Source: Paenibacillus sp. FSL H8-0537 (lineage in GTDB: Bacteria; Bacillota; Bacilli; Paenibacillales; Paenibacillaceae). From it: DNA of 64,000 nt. How positions within the stretch are numbered: the first letter of the stretch is position 1; every line of letters begins with the position of its first letter. The position numbers and the translations under genes were made by a program. Below the pieces are notes generated by a model, which saw only the letters and a program-made list of their open reading frames with translations, was not told the DNA's origin and searched no databases. This document shows, piece after piece, positions 42,475-51,986 of this stretch. The stretch covers positions 1,351,501 to 1,415,500 of the forward strand of contig NZ_CP150290.1 in assembly GCF_038051995.1 (NCBI RefSeq). The letters run 5' to 3'.

Positions 42475-43824
42475 ATGAAAAAAAGTTTACTTGCAACAAT
42501 GGCAGCGACGATTGTGCTTGGGGGCGCTATCGCGGGCTGCAGCAGCAATTCGCAAACAGAAGGAAGCACCGAGGCTGGGCAGGGTGGCACGAAGCAAATT
42601 AGCTTTATGTTCCGCGGCGGGCCGGAGGAGCAGAAGGCGTATGAGGCGACGGTCAAGAAATTTGAGGCCGATCATCCTGGTGTAAAGGTGAAAATCATTA
42701 CGACGACGGGCGACCAATACGCGACGAAGCTGAAAGCAGCGATTACGGGCAAAAGCGTGCCGGATGTCTTTTATTTTGACCCAGGCGATTTAAGAGCTTA
42801 TGTGAATGCGGGAGTGCTCAAAGATATTACCGAATATGTGAAGGATGTCGACTTCGATAACCTATGGAAGCGCGGCGTCGATATTTACCGTTATGATGGC
42901 AATAACGTAGGCCAAGGCAGCATTTATGGTCTGCCGAAGGACGTTGGCCCATTTGCGCTCGGCTACAATAAAGACATGTTCACAGCGGCGGGAATCCCAT
43001 TGCCGGATAAGGAAAAGCCGTATACATGGGACGAATTCATCAAGGTCAATCAGCAATTGGTGAAGGATACGAATGGCGATGGGAAAATCGACCAGTACGG
43101 AACGGGCTTTAATGTCAACTGGGCGCTGCAGGCCTTCGTCTGGAGCAATGGCGCGGACTGGCTGGACGCAACGAATACGAAGGTGACGATTGACGATCCG
43201 AAGTTCGCGGAGGCGCTGCAATATTTTGCCGATATGCAAAATGTACATAAAATTACGCCTTCCATTGAAGATGCGGCGACGCTGGATACGTATCAGCGCT
43301 GGATGAAGGGCGAGCTTGCTTTCTTCCCGGTAGGTCCGTGGGATCTTGCGACGTATGAGACGCTGCCTTTCGATTATGATTTGATTCCTTACCCCGCTGG
43401 CTCGACGGGCAAATCGGCGACATTCCTTGGCTCGCTTGGCATTGGCGTATCCAGCAGCTCGAAAAATCCGGAAGAAGCGGCGCAGCTCGTAACGTATCTC
43501 ACCGCATCGCCGGAAGGCATGCAGCAGCTCGTTGATGCCAAGGTGCAAATTCCGAACCTGATTGATATGGCGGAAAAATGGGCAGCAGACACGACGACGA
43601 AGCCTGAAAATAAAGCAGAGTTTCTCCGTATCGTCGAGGATTACGGCAAGCCAATGCCTAACACGCTGACGTACAACTCGGAATGGTATCAGCTATTTTT
43701 CACCGACATTCAGCCTGTGCTTGATGGCAAGGTTACAGCTGCCGACTATGTGAAGGCAGAGCAGCCGAAGATGCAGAAGCTGCTTGATAAAGCGATTGAG
43801 CAGGAAGCGAAATCCAAGAAATAA
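42475..43824 (+). CDS. Sugar ABC transporter substrate-binding lipoprotein
   Basis: 449 residues from the ATG at 42475 (GGAGGAGGG upstream); an upstream frame to 42412 is not used. Lipobox IAGC (Cys22). Family 1 extracellular solute-binding fold: [45 protein letters not shown] (calcium loop), [14 protein letters not shown]. Followed by two permeases; no ATPase is present, as in other CUT1 sugar importers that share MsmX. Arabino-oligosaccharides are the likely cargo from the flanking GH43 enzymes. Confidence 0.92.
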   Translation: MKKSLLATMAATIVLGGAIAGCSSNSQTEGSTEAGQGGTKQISFMFRGGPEEQKAYEATVKKFEADHPGVKVKIITTTGDQYATKLKAAITGKSVPDVFYFDPGDLRAYVNAGVLKDITEYVKDVDFDNLWKRGVDIYRYDGNNVGQGSIYGLPKDVGPFALGYNKDMFTAAGIPLPDKEKPYTWDEFIKVNQQLVKDTNGDGKIDQYGTGFNVNWALQAFVWSNGADWLDATNTKVTIDDPKFAEALQYFADMQNVHKITPSIEDAATLDTYQRWMKGELAFFPVGPWDLATYETLPFDYDLIPYPAGSTGKSATFLGSLGIGVSSSSKNPEEAAQLVTYLTASPEGMQQLVDAKVQIPNLIDMAEKWAADTTTKPENKAEFLRIVEDYGKPMPNTLTYNSEWYQLFFTDIQPVLDGKVTAADYVKAEQPKMQKLLDKAIEQEAKSKK

Positions 43825-43968
43825 AGGTTGAAAGCAGCAGCTAATCTCAGAGGTGATCTCAGTACCGGCAGGGTGGAGGGCAGGCGAAGCTGCGGCTCCT
43901 TGGCTTTCAAGGGGCAGCTGCAAAGAGCGTCTGTTCCTCTGGCCTCCGGTCATTTTGAGGGGTGAAAC

Positions 43969-44859
43969 ATGAAAGTAAGATCGAATCTCTACCGGAAGGA
44001 AAGCTACTACGGGTATTTATTCGTGCTGGCCCCCGTTGTTGGCTATCTCTTGTTTACGATGTATCCGCTGCTGTACTCCCTATATGGTTCTTTTACCGAT
44101 TGGGATGGGCTCGGGCAAATGACATTTATCGGGCTGGACAATTTCAAAGATATTCTCGCGGATGAGCTTTTTTATAAAGCGAGCTTTAATACGATTTTTA
44201 TGATGATTGGCATTCCGATTGAAATTACATTAGCGCTGCTGCTGGCGATGGGCCTGAATCGGAAAATGTTCGGTACGACAACGTTCCGGGTCATCTATTA
44301 TGTGCCGGTTATTTCTTCACTCGCGGCTGTATCGATTTTGTGGCAGTGGGCCTATAACGGCGACTATGGTCTGGTGAACCAGTTTCTAGCGCTGTTTGGT
44401 TTTGAGGGGCCGAACTGGCTCACGGATAAGTACACCGTAAAGCCTGCTCTTATTCTCATGATGATTTGGAAAAATATCGGGTATTCCATGCTGCTTTATT
44501 TGGCTGCTCTGCAAAGCGTGCCGAAGGACTATTATGAAGCGGCGCAGCTGGACGGCGCGAATAGCTGGAACATTTTCTGGAACATTACGTTCCCGATGGT
44601 GAAGCCTGTAACCTTCTTTATCGTCGTCACGAAAATTATCGGGGGAGCGCAAATTTTCACTGAGGTTAACATTATGACGCCGACGGGCGGACCGGAATAC
44701 AGCTCGGCAACGGTCGTTTTCTATGTATGGAAGAAAGCGTTCGAGAACCTGCAGATGGGCTATGCCTCGGGGATGGCGATGCTGCTGGGACTGTTTATTT
44801 TCGTCATTACACTCGTGCAGTTCCGCATGAATGAACGTTCCTCGAAGGATATGGAATAA
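43969..44859 (+). CDS. CUT1 sugar ABC permease, MalF/AraP-type
   Basis: 296 residues, six TM segments. The EAA loop is DYYEAAQLDGANSWNIFWNITFPMV with the conserved Gly. The short N-terminus (YLFVLAPVVGYLLFTMYPLLYSLYGSFTDWDG) is typical of AraP/UgpA-type subunits. GAGGGGTG upstream. Pairs with the next permease. Confidence 0.93.
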   Translation: MKVRSNLYRKESYYGYLFVLAPVVGYLLFTMYPLLYSLYGSFTDWDGLGQMTFIGLDNFKDILADELFYKASFNTIFMMIGIPIEITLALLLAMGLNRKMFGTTTFRVIYYVPVISSLAAVSILWQWAYNGDYGLVNQFLALFGFEGPNWLTDKYTVKPALILMMIWKNIGYSMLLYLAALQSVPKDYYEAAQLDGANSWNIFWNITFPMVKPVTFFIVVTKIIGGAQIFTEVNIMTPTGGPEYSSATVVFYVWKKAFENLQMGYASGMAMLLGLFIFVITLVQFRMNERSSKDME

Positions 44860-44892
44860 ACTTGCCGGCAGGAAAGGAGTGAAGCCTGACTT

Positions 44893-45735
44893 ATGCTATC
44901 GTTAAAAAGATTCAATCTGACCGATTTGCTCGCTTTTATCGTCATCAGTATCGGTGCCGTATTCATGATTGCCCCGCTGCTGTGGACGTTGTCTACCTCC
45001 TTTAAGTCGAAGGCGGAGGTTTTTGCGCTGCCTCCGGTATGGATACCGGAAACGTTCCATTTTGAGAAGTATATCGAAATTTGGGAAAAGGGCCCGCTGC
45101 TCAGCGGCATTCAGAACAGCCTGATCATTACGGTGTGCGTGACGATTATCGGCACATTCACCTCTAGTCTGGCGGCGTTTGCCTTCGCCAAGCTGCGGTT
45201 TCCTTTCAAAAATATGATTTTCCTGCTGCTGCTTTCCGCCCTAATGATTCCTTACCCGGCGGTTATGATTCCGCAGTTTATTCTGTTCTCTGAATTTGGC
45301 TGGGTTGATACGCTCAAGCCGCTGATCGTGCCGGGACTATTCGGCAACATTATGATGATTTTTTTCCTCCGGCAGTATTTGACGAGCGTGCCAGGGGCAA
45401 TTATTGAAGCGGCAAAAATTGATGGCAGCTCGTATTTCGGCATTTTCTCCAAAATCATTTTCCCGCTTATCCGTCCAGCTGTGGCGGCGCAGCTTATTTT
45501 ATGGTTTATGGCGGTATGGAATGATTATTTGGCCCCGATTATTTATCTGAATTCGCCGGAGAAGCAGACGCTCCAGCTCGTTATTGCGAATTTTAACGCG
45601 ACTTATGCGATTCAGACCGATTATGCGCTTATTATGGCGGCCTCTTTCATTGCGCTGCTGCCGATGCTTATTATTTTTCTCGTGTTCCAGAAGCAAATTA
45701 TTGAATCAGTTGCCATTTCTGGCGTGAAAGGTTAG
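44893..45735 (+). CDS. CUT1 sugar ABC permease, MalG/AraQ-type
   Basis: 280 residues, six TM segments; EAA loop IIEAAKIDGSSYFGIFSKIIFPLIRP. N-terminal APLLWTLSTSFKSKAEVFALPPVWIP is the classic MalG-side signature. AAGGAGTG is 11 bases upstream of the ATG. Forms the channel with the preceding subunit; energised by an ATPase encoded elsewhere. Confidence 0.94.
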   Translation: MLSLKRFNLTDLLAFIVISIGAVFMIAPLLWTLSTSFKSKAEVFALPPVWIPETFHFEKYIEIWEKGPLLSGIQNSLIITVCVTIIGTFTSSLAAFAFAKLRFPFKNMIFLLLLSALMIPYPAVMIPQFILFSEFGWVDTLKPLIVPGLFGNIMMIFFLRQYLTSVPGAIIEAAKIDGSSYFGIFSKIIFPLIRPAVAAQLILWFMAVWNDYLAPIIYLNSPEKQTLQLVIANFNATYAIQTDYALIMAASFIALLPMLIIFLVFQKQIIESVAISGVKG

Positions 45736-45743
45736 AGGCGCCT

Positions 45744-47153
45744 ATGAAAAGATATTTGTTAACGATAACGGCTGTTGCAACGGTATGGCTGTCTGGCTGC
45801 TCTGGCGAGAAAGTGATTTATCCGCAGGCGCCGCCTAGCTACCCGATGTACGATACTTCAACGATAGACAATGAGCAGGGCTGGAATATAAGCAATGTGC
45901 ATGATCCTTCTATTATTAAGGAAGGGGATACGTATTATATTTTCTCCACGGATGTTAAGGTTGGCGGAGTAGCAAAGCCGGGGCTCATGGTCAGAAAATC
46001 GAAGGATCTAATGAACTGGGAATGGGTAGGCTATGCGCTCGATGGTGTTCCTGCGGAAGCAGAGGCTTGGACGGGGGCAACGGGCATGTGGGCGCCGGAG
46101 GTGGCGAAGCTTGGTGAGCGCTTCTATTTGTATTATTCCGCGTCAACCTTCGGCTCGAATCGTTCGTTTATTGGCGTCGCAACAAGCGATTCGCTCGAAG
46201 GACCGTGGACGGATCAGGGGGAAGTCGTCAAGACGGGACCTGGTGATGAACCGAATGCCATTGACCCTAACATCGTAAAGGATGCCGAAGGCAAGCCTTG
46301 GTTTGTGTATGGTTCTTTTTTCGGAGGCATCTATGTATCTCCGCTTGATCCGGCTGCGGGCAAGCTTAAGGAGCAGGGCTACGGGACGAAAATCGCGGCT
46401 CGCGCTGCCTTGGAATCGGGTGCCGTGGAAGGCCCTTATATGATTTATAATGCTGAGCAGAAGCAATATTATTTGTTCGTTTCCTATGATTCGCTCAGCC
46501 AGGATTATAATGTGCGAGTAGGACGCTCGGCGTCGATAACAGGGCCTTTTCTGGATTCTCTAGGGCGGGATCTGCTCGATACCGCCTATGATCCAACCTT
46601 CGATGTCGGCAACAAGCTTATGGGCGGCTACCGATTTGCTGAAGGAGACGGCTGGATTGCTCCCGGCCATAATTCGATTTTGCAGGATGGCGGTAGCGAT
46701 TATATCGTTCATCATGCTCGCCCCGAGCAGGATTCGAACTGGATGTACCTGCATGTGCGCAAGCTGCTTTGGACTGGCGACGGCTGGCCGGTGGTGTCGC
46801 CGGAACGATTCGCGGGGGAACAGGTGCAGACGCTACCTAAGGCTGCGCTTGTGGGAACATGGGAGCGCATTGTACACGAGAAATATATAGACGGGCCTAT
46901 TGATTCGGAAAGGGTCGAGCTGAGAAAAGACGGTAAGATTGGCGCCAAAGACGCAAAAGATGTTGTAGACTATTGGGAGTTTGACGGCGAGCATACGCTG
47001 CGCTTGTACTTTCAAGAAGAGGATCAGACGGAGGCGGCGGTCGAAACGGTGCTGGTACTGCCAGCATGGGACTGGGAGCTGAACGAGCCTACGCTCGTAT
47101 TTACCGGCATGGACGACAAAGGGCTTGCTGTCTGGGGAAAACAGATCAAATAG
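45744..47153 (+). CDS. GH43 endo-arabinanase lipoprotein (AbnA/Abn2-like)
   Basis: 469 residues; lipobox LSGC (Cys19) anchors it outside the membrane. Propeller about 45-345 with catalytic Asp54 (NVHDPSII), Asp in NAIDPNIV and Glu in AVEGPYMIY; APGHNSI is the chloride/calcium-site loop. A C-terminal small beta domain about 365-469 (GTWERIVHEKYIDGPIDSERVELRKDG) matches the tail of two-domain arabinanases such as Abn2. It should cut arabinan at the surface into oligomers for the importer encoded just upstream (8-base gap). Confidence 0.92.
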   Translation: MKRYLLTITAVATVWLSGCSGEKVIYPQAPPSYPMYDTSTIDNEQGWNISNVHDPSIIKEGDTYYIFSTDVKVGGVAKPGLMVRKSKDLMNWEWVGYALDGVPAEAEAWTGATGMWAPEVAKLGERFYLYYSASTFGSNRSFIGVATSDSLEGPWTDQGEVVKTGPGDEPNAIDPNIVKDAEGKPWFVYGSFFGGIYVSPLDPAAGKLKEQGYGTKIAARAALESGAVEGPYMIYNAEQKQYYLFVSYDSLSQDYNVRVGRSASITGPFLDSLGRDLLDTAYDPTFDVGNKLMGGYRFAEGDGWIAPGHNSILQDGGSDYIVHHARPEQDSNWMYLHVRKLLWTGDGWPVVSPERFAGEQVQTLPKAALVGTWERIVHEKYIDGPIDSERVELRKDGKIGAKDAKDVVDYWEFDGEHTLRLYFQEEDQTEAAVETVLVLPAWDWELNEPTLVFTGMDDKGLAVWGKQIK

Positions 47154-47178
47154 CCAAAATACCTCTATAAAATTGGAT

Positions 47179-47215
47179 AGCGGCACCCTAATAATGGGTG
47201 CCGCTGTTTGTGTAT
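47179..47215 (+). terminator. Terminator of the arabinan operon
   Basis: AGCGGCACCC pairs with GGGTGCCGCT around a 7-base loop, followed by GTTTGTGT, a weak T-run. Confidence 0.75.
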
Positions 47216-47688
47216 CGTATATTTAACCGGGCCTTCTGCAACAAGACGGCCGTTATATCCCTTGTTAATCTTGCAAGACAGCATAATCTTGCCTCGTAAC
47301 CTAACTCCAAAACAACGGAAGCCCTACCTCTCTTCCATCCTTGCGGCTCCTAGACCGCGCCAGTGTGAATCAAAGCTCGTACAGCACGAACGTGAGAATT
47401 CAGAAATAACAGAAAAGAAAATCCAGAAAAGAAGATTAAGATCTGTGGAAAACATTGAATCTCTAGGAGGGATATTTGGGGGTTAAATATAACACATCAA
47501 AGTCTATTATAGCCCATATATAGAATAATTGCAAGGGGAGGCAAAAAGATGGCTCTATATGCATGACTTTTGCCTATCTGGATACGCTATTTTAAGGTGA
47601 AACAGCTGTCGCCGTCCTCTAGCGGCACGCGGCGTTTCAGTCCGCTTACCCGGGTAAGAGCAAACAAATGCAGGAGGCGTAACCTTTT
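47216..47688. other. Intergenic region with family 1 hairpin copy 4
   Basis: About 470 bases without a credible gene; a 92-codon frame at 47208-47486 has no ribosome site and low-complexity content. A stem GGCAAAA/TTTTGCC lies at about 47539-47573, followed by the TGAAAC...GTTTCA hairpin at 47597-47640, the inverted-orientation match of the repeats at 2356 and 17241. AGGAGG for the next gene is at its right end. Confidence 0.6.
47597..47640 (-). repeat. Dispersed hairpin repeat, family 1 copy 4
   Basis: The complement reads TGAAACGCCGCGTGCCGC then AGAGGACGGCGACAGCTG then TTTCAC, matching the GAAACGG...GGACGGCGACAGCCGTTT form of the copies at 17145-17288. Confidence 0.75.
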
Positions 47689-48534
47689 ATGCAGGATTGG
47701 TTGGAAATTACGCTGCGAACGTTGTCCTCGGTCGTTATATTGTTTATCATGACGAAGCTGCTGGGCAAACGGCAAATTTCGCAGCTGTCGTTATTTGAGT
47801 ATATTACGGGAATTACAATGGGGAACATTGCTTCGTATATTTCGCTTGACCTCGATAATGACTGGTATTTAGGTATTGTCGCTTTGTCGGTGTGGGTGAT
47901 TGTGTCTGTAGGGTTTGAGTTCGCGACGATGAAAAGCAAAAAGCTGCGCGACTTTATAGATGGAAGAGGAACGGTGCTTATTAAAAAAGGAAAGCTGCTG
48001 GAGAGAAATTTAAGCAAGGAGCGTTTGACTTTGGATGAGCTGCTGGAGCAGCTGCGCAAAAAGGATGTTTTTCAAGTAGCGGATGTGGAATTTGCGATCA
48101 TGGAGCAGAGCGGCGAGATCAACGTTCTATTGAAGAAGGAGCAGCACCCGCTCACCGCCGAAATGCTAGGTATCCAGGTTCCGGAGCAGGCAGAAGCCAA
48201 GACCATTATCATGGATGGAAAGGTGCTCCTGCCGGAGCTGAAAGCGGCAGGCCTTGATGAAAATTGGCTGAACAAAAAGCTACGTGAGCAGCAAATGAAA
48301 CTTAAGGACATTTTTTTGGGACAGGTGGATGATCAGGGAGGACTCATGCTTCAGACAAGCAGTAAATCCATTGAGCGAGCAAAGCCTAAAAATCCCAAAA
48401 CGCAGCTTCTTCAAATAATGAAGCAATTTGAGGTTCAACTGCAGCTTCAGGATCAGCTGTTTCTCGATGAGAAGGACAGGTCCGATTATCAAAGCGCGAT
48501 AAATAAGCTGCAAGCGCTAATTAATAAAAAATAG
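47689..48534 (+). CDS. DUF421 (YetF/YkjA-like) membrane protein
   Basis: 281 residues; AGGAGG upstream. Three N-terminal TM helices (about 10-28, 35-55, 62-82) with TLSSVVILFIMTKLLGKRQISQLSLFEYITGITMGNIAS, the signature of the DUF421 family. Then a cytoplasmic alpha/beta domain (VLIKKGKLLERNLSKERLTLDELLEQLRKKDVF, VEFAIMEQSGEINVLLKK), and a final about 80-residue helical extension with Gln/Lys bias, longer than the usual about 220-residue members. Related proteins act in spore germination complexes; the role here is unknown. Confidence 0.9.
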   Translation: MQDWLEITLRTLSSVVILFIMTKLLGKRQISQLSLFEYITGITMGNIASYISLDLDNDWYLGIVALSVWVIVSVGFEFATMKSKKLRDFIDGRGTVLIKKGKLLERNLSKERLTLDELLEQLRKKDVFQVADVEFAIMEQSGEINVLLKKEQHPLTAEMLGIQVPEQAEAKTIIMDGKVLLPELKAAGLDENWLNKKLREQQMKLKDIFLGQVDDQGGLMLQTSSKSIERAKPKNPKTQLLQIMKQFEVQLQLQDQLFLDEKDRSDYQSAINKLQALINKK

Positions 48535-48646
48535 GCCGGGCGGCCACTGGCGCTGTGTCATAAATGCTGTAAAATCGGCTGTTCAACGCAGACGATGTAT
48601 TTTAAAATATACGGAGGTGGATATACATAACGATAAGGGGCGAGCT

Positions 48647-49795
48647 ATGAGACAGGTTTTATTTTTGCGCGCATACAATTACTTCTATTTCTCGCTGTTT
48701 GCATTATTTCTCTCCTTTCTGCCGATTTATTTGGCTGAACGCGATATTAGTGCGACGAATATTGGGTTAATGCTGGGGCTGGGCAGTCTCATAGGCGTCG
48801 TATCTCAGCCGCTCTGGGGCATGATTAGCGACAAATATAAAGTAGTCAAAAAGGTTTTACTGCTGCTAATTGCGATATCCGTCGTAATCGGCGGACTGCT
48901 CTATCGCTCAACAGAGCTGGTGCCGTTGTTTGTAGGGATAAGCTTGATGTATTTTTTCTTCATGCCGACCGACCCTCTTGTTGAAAGTTTCAATTATCGT
49001 GTGTCCCGTCATTACAAGGTCCATTTTGGCTCGATTCGGATGTATGGCGCGCTTGGTTTTGCGATGGCCTCCTCCATCATCGGCTATGCGGGCAAGCACT
49101 ATGGCATCGGCAGCTTGGCGGTATTATTTCTCGTTTATGGGATCATTACCTTGCTGCTGTGCAGTCTGCTTGCAGAAGTGCCAGCAGCCTCCAAACCGAT
49201 TGCGATCAGGGATTTCGGCTTGTTTATCAAAAGCAAGCAGACGCTATGGTTTCTCGGGCTTGTGCTGTTTCTCGCCGTGCCGCACCGGTTGAATGATAAT
49301 TATATTGGCCTCTACATCAAAAGTTTAGGCGGTGATGTCCAACTGGTCGGGCAAGCCTGGACCGTTATGACGATTATTGAAGTTGTCTTTTTTGCCATTA
49401 GCCATTATTTTATTAAACCGGGAAAAGAGCTGGCTGTTATCGCTGCTGCTGCTAGTTTCTATGTGCTGCGCTTTGCGCTGTCTGCTGTCGTCACAGATCC
49501 TGCATCTCTCATGTGGCTGCAACTGCTGCAGGGTGTCTCCTTTGTGCTTTTTTATGCGGCTTCGATTCAGTATTTGTATGCGATTATTCCTGAGGAATGG
49601 AAGGCAACGGGGCAGACGGTGCTGGCGGTATTGCTGTTTGGGGTATCCAGCATAGTATCGGCAACCGTCGGAGGGTGGTTCATTGATCAGTACGGCGGGT
49701 CGAAGCTTTACGGGGCAATGGCGTTCTGGTCGCTTGCTGCCATGCTGCTATGTCTGTTCATTATGCTGAAACAGAAGAAAGGGGACCCTGCTTAA
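48647..49795 (+). CDS. MFS transporter (LacY/HcaT-like group)
   Basis: 382 residues from the ATG at 48647 (AAGGGGCG upstream). An earlier GTG at 48617 overlaps an excellent ACGGAGGTGG site whose natural start distance holds only ATA, so the start is somewhat uncertain. Twelve TM segments; QPLWGMISDKYKVVKK is the loop 2-3 motif, with FMPTDPLVESFNYR (charged pair in TM4/5) typical of the MFS_1-like sugar/phenylpropionate branch. Substrate unknown. Not obviously linked to its neighbours. Confidence 0.85.
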   Translation: MRQVLFLRAYNYFYFSLFALFLSFLPIYLAERDISATNIGLMLGLGSLIGVVSQPLWGMISDKYKVVKKVLLLLIAISVVIGGLLYRSTELVPLFVGISLMYFFFMPTDPLVESFNYRVSRHYKVHFGSIRMYGALGFAMASSIIGYAGKHYGIGSLAVLFLVYGIITLLLCSLLAEVPAASKPIAIRDFGLFIKSKQTLWFLGLVLFLAVPHRLNDNYIGLYIKSLGGDVQLVGQAWTVMTIIEVVFFAISHYFIKPGKELAVIAAAASFYVLRFALSAVVTDPASLMWLQLLQGVSFVLFYAASIQYLYAIIPEEWKATGQTVLAVLLFGVSSIVSATVGGWFIDQYGGSKLYGAMAFWSLAAMLLCLFIMLKQKKGDPA

Positions 49796-49812
49796 CGGTC
49801 CCCTTTCTTCAT
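49777..49812. terminator. Terminator overlapping the MFS stop codon
   Basis: GAAAGGGGACC (49777-49787) pairs with GGTCCCCTTTC (49797-49807). It can serve both the MFS gene and the convergent YhcN-like gene. Confidence 0.8.
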
Positions 49813-49876
49813 TATTGCGTTGCATCAGCATATATAATAGAAGAGTTTTTTTGATACACAAAGGCGAGGCACGACT

Positions 49877-50584
49877 TTATGGTGTCTTTTTGGATTGAAT
49901 AGGCTTAGGCATTTCCTTGCCGCCGATAAATTGATATTTCACCAAAGTATTAAAAGCATCGACATGCGGGGTCAGCGGCCGTCCGCCCCAAGATTCCACC
50001 GCATAATCATTCATTTGGTTCACAAAATCCATATTGGCGGATATGTGCACCTCCTGCACCATAGGGGCAAGCTCACGAATACGCTTGGCGATAGTCTGTT
50101 TAAGCTCAGGAGACAGCTCATTGTGGTCGTTGACTGAAAAATACGACTGATAGGGCCTGACGAGCAGCCGATTGTCCTCAAGCGGGCTGACACGGCTCGT
50201 GTTATAGGCGTCCTCAGGCTGTCCGCCGTTCAACTGCTCCCGATTGCCTCCAGCGCCTCTTGTGCCAACAGCGGTCCAATCAAGCACGATGCCGACATAA
50301 GCGTTTTTGTCCGTCAGCATGACGTTCGCCGAGGCGACGCCATTTAAATCCGTCACCTTTTTCGAGAGGGTATTGCTGTATTCAAAAAAAGCATTGTCAT
50401 GCTGATGCGGGTTGCTTGTCGTCGTTCCATACATTTTGCTGCCCAGCATTTTTGGATCGCCGGCTTTCCTGCTGCCATAATCGTAGTCGCTGTTTTGTAC
50501 CCGCTGCTCGTAGTTGCAGGCAGTGGATGAGCTAACGAGGAGGGCGGCGCATAATAACGCATTAAGCATTCGATTTTTAGGCAT
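49877..50584 (-). CDS. YhcN/YlaJ-family sporulation lipoprotein
   Basis: 235 residues from the ATG at 50584, 8 bases after GGAGG; an earlier in-frame ATG at 50599 lies before that site. Lipobox SSTAC (Cys23). Core: LNGVASANVMLTDKNAYVGIVLDW...LKQTIAKRIRELAPMVQEVHISANMDFVNQMNDYAV, the YhcN/YlaJ pattern of forespore-membrane lipoproteins (secretin/BON-like fold). Probably sporulation-specific and supports an endospore former. Divergent from the cta operon. Confidence 0.88.
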   Translation of the reverse strand: MPKNRMLNALLCAALLVSSSTACNYEQRVQNSDYDYGSRKAGDPKMLGSKMYGTTTSNPHQHDNAFFEYSNTLSKKVTDLNGVASANVMLTDKNAYVGIVLDWTAVGTRGAGGNREQLNGGQPEDAYNTSRVSPLEDNRLLVRPYQSYFSVNDHNELSPELKQTIAKRIRELAPMVQEVHISANMDFVNQMNDYAVESWGGRPLTPHVDAFNTLVKYQFIGGKEMPKPIQSKKTP

Positions 50585-50670
50585 TTGGATGTCCTCCATT
50601 CCTGCTGTAATAAGAATAGGGTTTGTAGGGAACGATTAAATATACACAGGAAAAGCTATACAGATTTGAC

Positions 50671-50793
50671 TTTGTGAACGGAAAGCCCGCGATTCTCGAA
50701 AAAAGCGCTTTAAAATAACGAATTTGACAGCTTTGCGAACAATTTGTGAACTCTCTGTGGAACATTGACAAATAAGGGCTTCAACTTTATATT
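50671..50793 (+). promoter_or_regulatory. ctaC promoter with ResD-like boxes
   Basis: TTGACA (50765-50770), 17 bases, TATATT (50788-50793). Upstream are TTTGTGAAC (50671-50679), TTTGCGAAC (50732-50740) and TTTGTGAAC (50743-50751), close to the B. subtilis ResD box TTTGTGAAT. The nearest pair is 11 bases apart, one helical turn, just before the -35. Confidence 0.72.
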
Positions 50794-50910
50794 TAATAAG
50801 GTATTAAGGTCGCAGAAGTTGTCATTTTTTATTAGCTTAAAAACAAGCAGTTTGCCACAATTTCGGGGTGTTTACAGCTGCAAAAACGTCAAAAGTGGGG
50901 TTGATTATTG

Positions 50911-51957
50911 ATGAATCGGTGGCAGTTTTTAAAACGGCTTACGCCGCTTCTGGCCTTGATGGTATTGGTGCTGTCAGCATGCGGACGAGCAGATCTATCC
51001 GCGCTGAATCCCCAGGGGCCCGTAGCGCAAGAGCAATTCGGATTGATGAAGCTCGCATTTTCAATCATGATCGGTGTAGTTGTGATTGTCTTCGCGCTTT
51101 GTTTGTTTGTCATTGTTCGTTTTCGCAGACGCAAGGGGGATAAGTCGATTCCCAAGCAGGTCGAAGGTAGCCACAAGCTAGAGATTATTTGGACCGTAAT
51201 TCCTATTATTCTCTTGATTATTTTAGGTGTACCTACTGTACAGTCCGTGTTTAACCTGTCAAAGGATTATTCAAACGATCCAGATGCGGTTAAAGTAATC
51301 GTAACTTCACACCAGTATTGGTGGGAATTCGAATATCCGGAGCTGGGCATTAAGACTGCGCAGGAACTGGTTATTCCTAAAGGCAAGATCATTACAATTG
51401 AAGCGAAGACAGCAGACGTGCTTCACTCGTTCTGGGTTCCTTCTCTTGCAGGTAAAATCGACACTAATCCTGGTGGTTCTACAAATAAAATGTTCTTCTC
51501 GGCACCAAAAGAAGGCGTTTACTTGGGCAAATGCGCCGAGCTTTGCGGACCTTCCCATGGCTTGATGGACTTTAAGGTGAAATCGGTTGATGATGCCTCG
51601 TTCGACCGTTGGGCAGCCGCGCTTCAAGAACCAGTAGCAATGCCAAGCGATCCGGTAGTTGCCGCTGCTTTCGAAAGCAAATGTCTCGTTTGCCACGCTG
51701 TTGGCGACAAAGGCGGACCATTGTATCCGAACCTTACCGGTATCGGAAGCCGTGATTCCGTTGGTGGTATCCTGATTAATACAGACGATCCTAAGTACTC
51801 CAATGAAGCTTCCACTTACGAAAATCTTCATCGTTGGATCGAAAATCCAGATGACATTAAACCTGGCAATCTGATGGGCAAGATCGATCTGACGCAGCAA
51901 GAGCTTGATGGTATTGCGAAATACTTATCGGAATTAACATTGGACTACGAAAAATAG
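50911..51957 (+). CDS. ctaC: caa3 cytochrome c oxidase subunit II with fused cytochrome c
   Basis: 348 residues from the ATG at 50911. Lipobox LSAC (Cys24), two TM helices (about 47-70, 92-113), then the CuA domain: LHSFWVPSL, CAELCGPSHGLM supplying the Cys, Glu, Cys, His and Met ligands. C-terminal cytochrome c domain with CLVCH haem attachment and an axial Met in NLMG. The fusion marks a caa3-type oxidase that takes electrons from cytochrome c. First gene of ctaCDEFG. Confidence 0.96.
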   Translation: MNRWQFLKRLTPLLALMVLVLSACGRADLSALNPQGPVAQEQFGLMKLAFSIMIGVVVIVFALCLFVIVRFRRRKGDKSIPKQVEGSHKLEIIWTVIPIILLIILGVPTVQSVFNLSKDYSNDPDAVKVIVTSHQYWWEFEYPELGIKTAQELVIPKGKIITIEAKTADVLHSFWVPSLAGKIDTNPGGSTNKMFFSAPKEGVYLGKCAELCGPSHGLMDFKVKSVDDASFDRWAAALQEPVAMPSDPVVAAAFESKCLVCHAVGDKGGPLYPNLTGIGSRDSVGGILINTDDPKYSNEASTYENLHRWIENPDDIKPGNLMGKIDLTQQELDGIAKYLSELTLDYEK

Positions 51958-51986
51958 ATCATCGGTGATGAAAAGGAGGTACCAAC

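Noticed and set aside
47208..47486. 92-codon plus-strand frame between the arabinan operon and the DUF421 gene
   Set aside because: Begins in the terminator, lacks a ribosome site and has no domain pattern.
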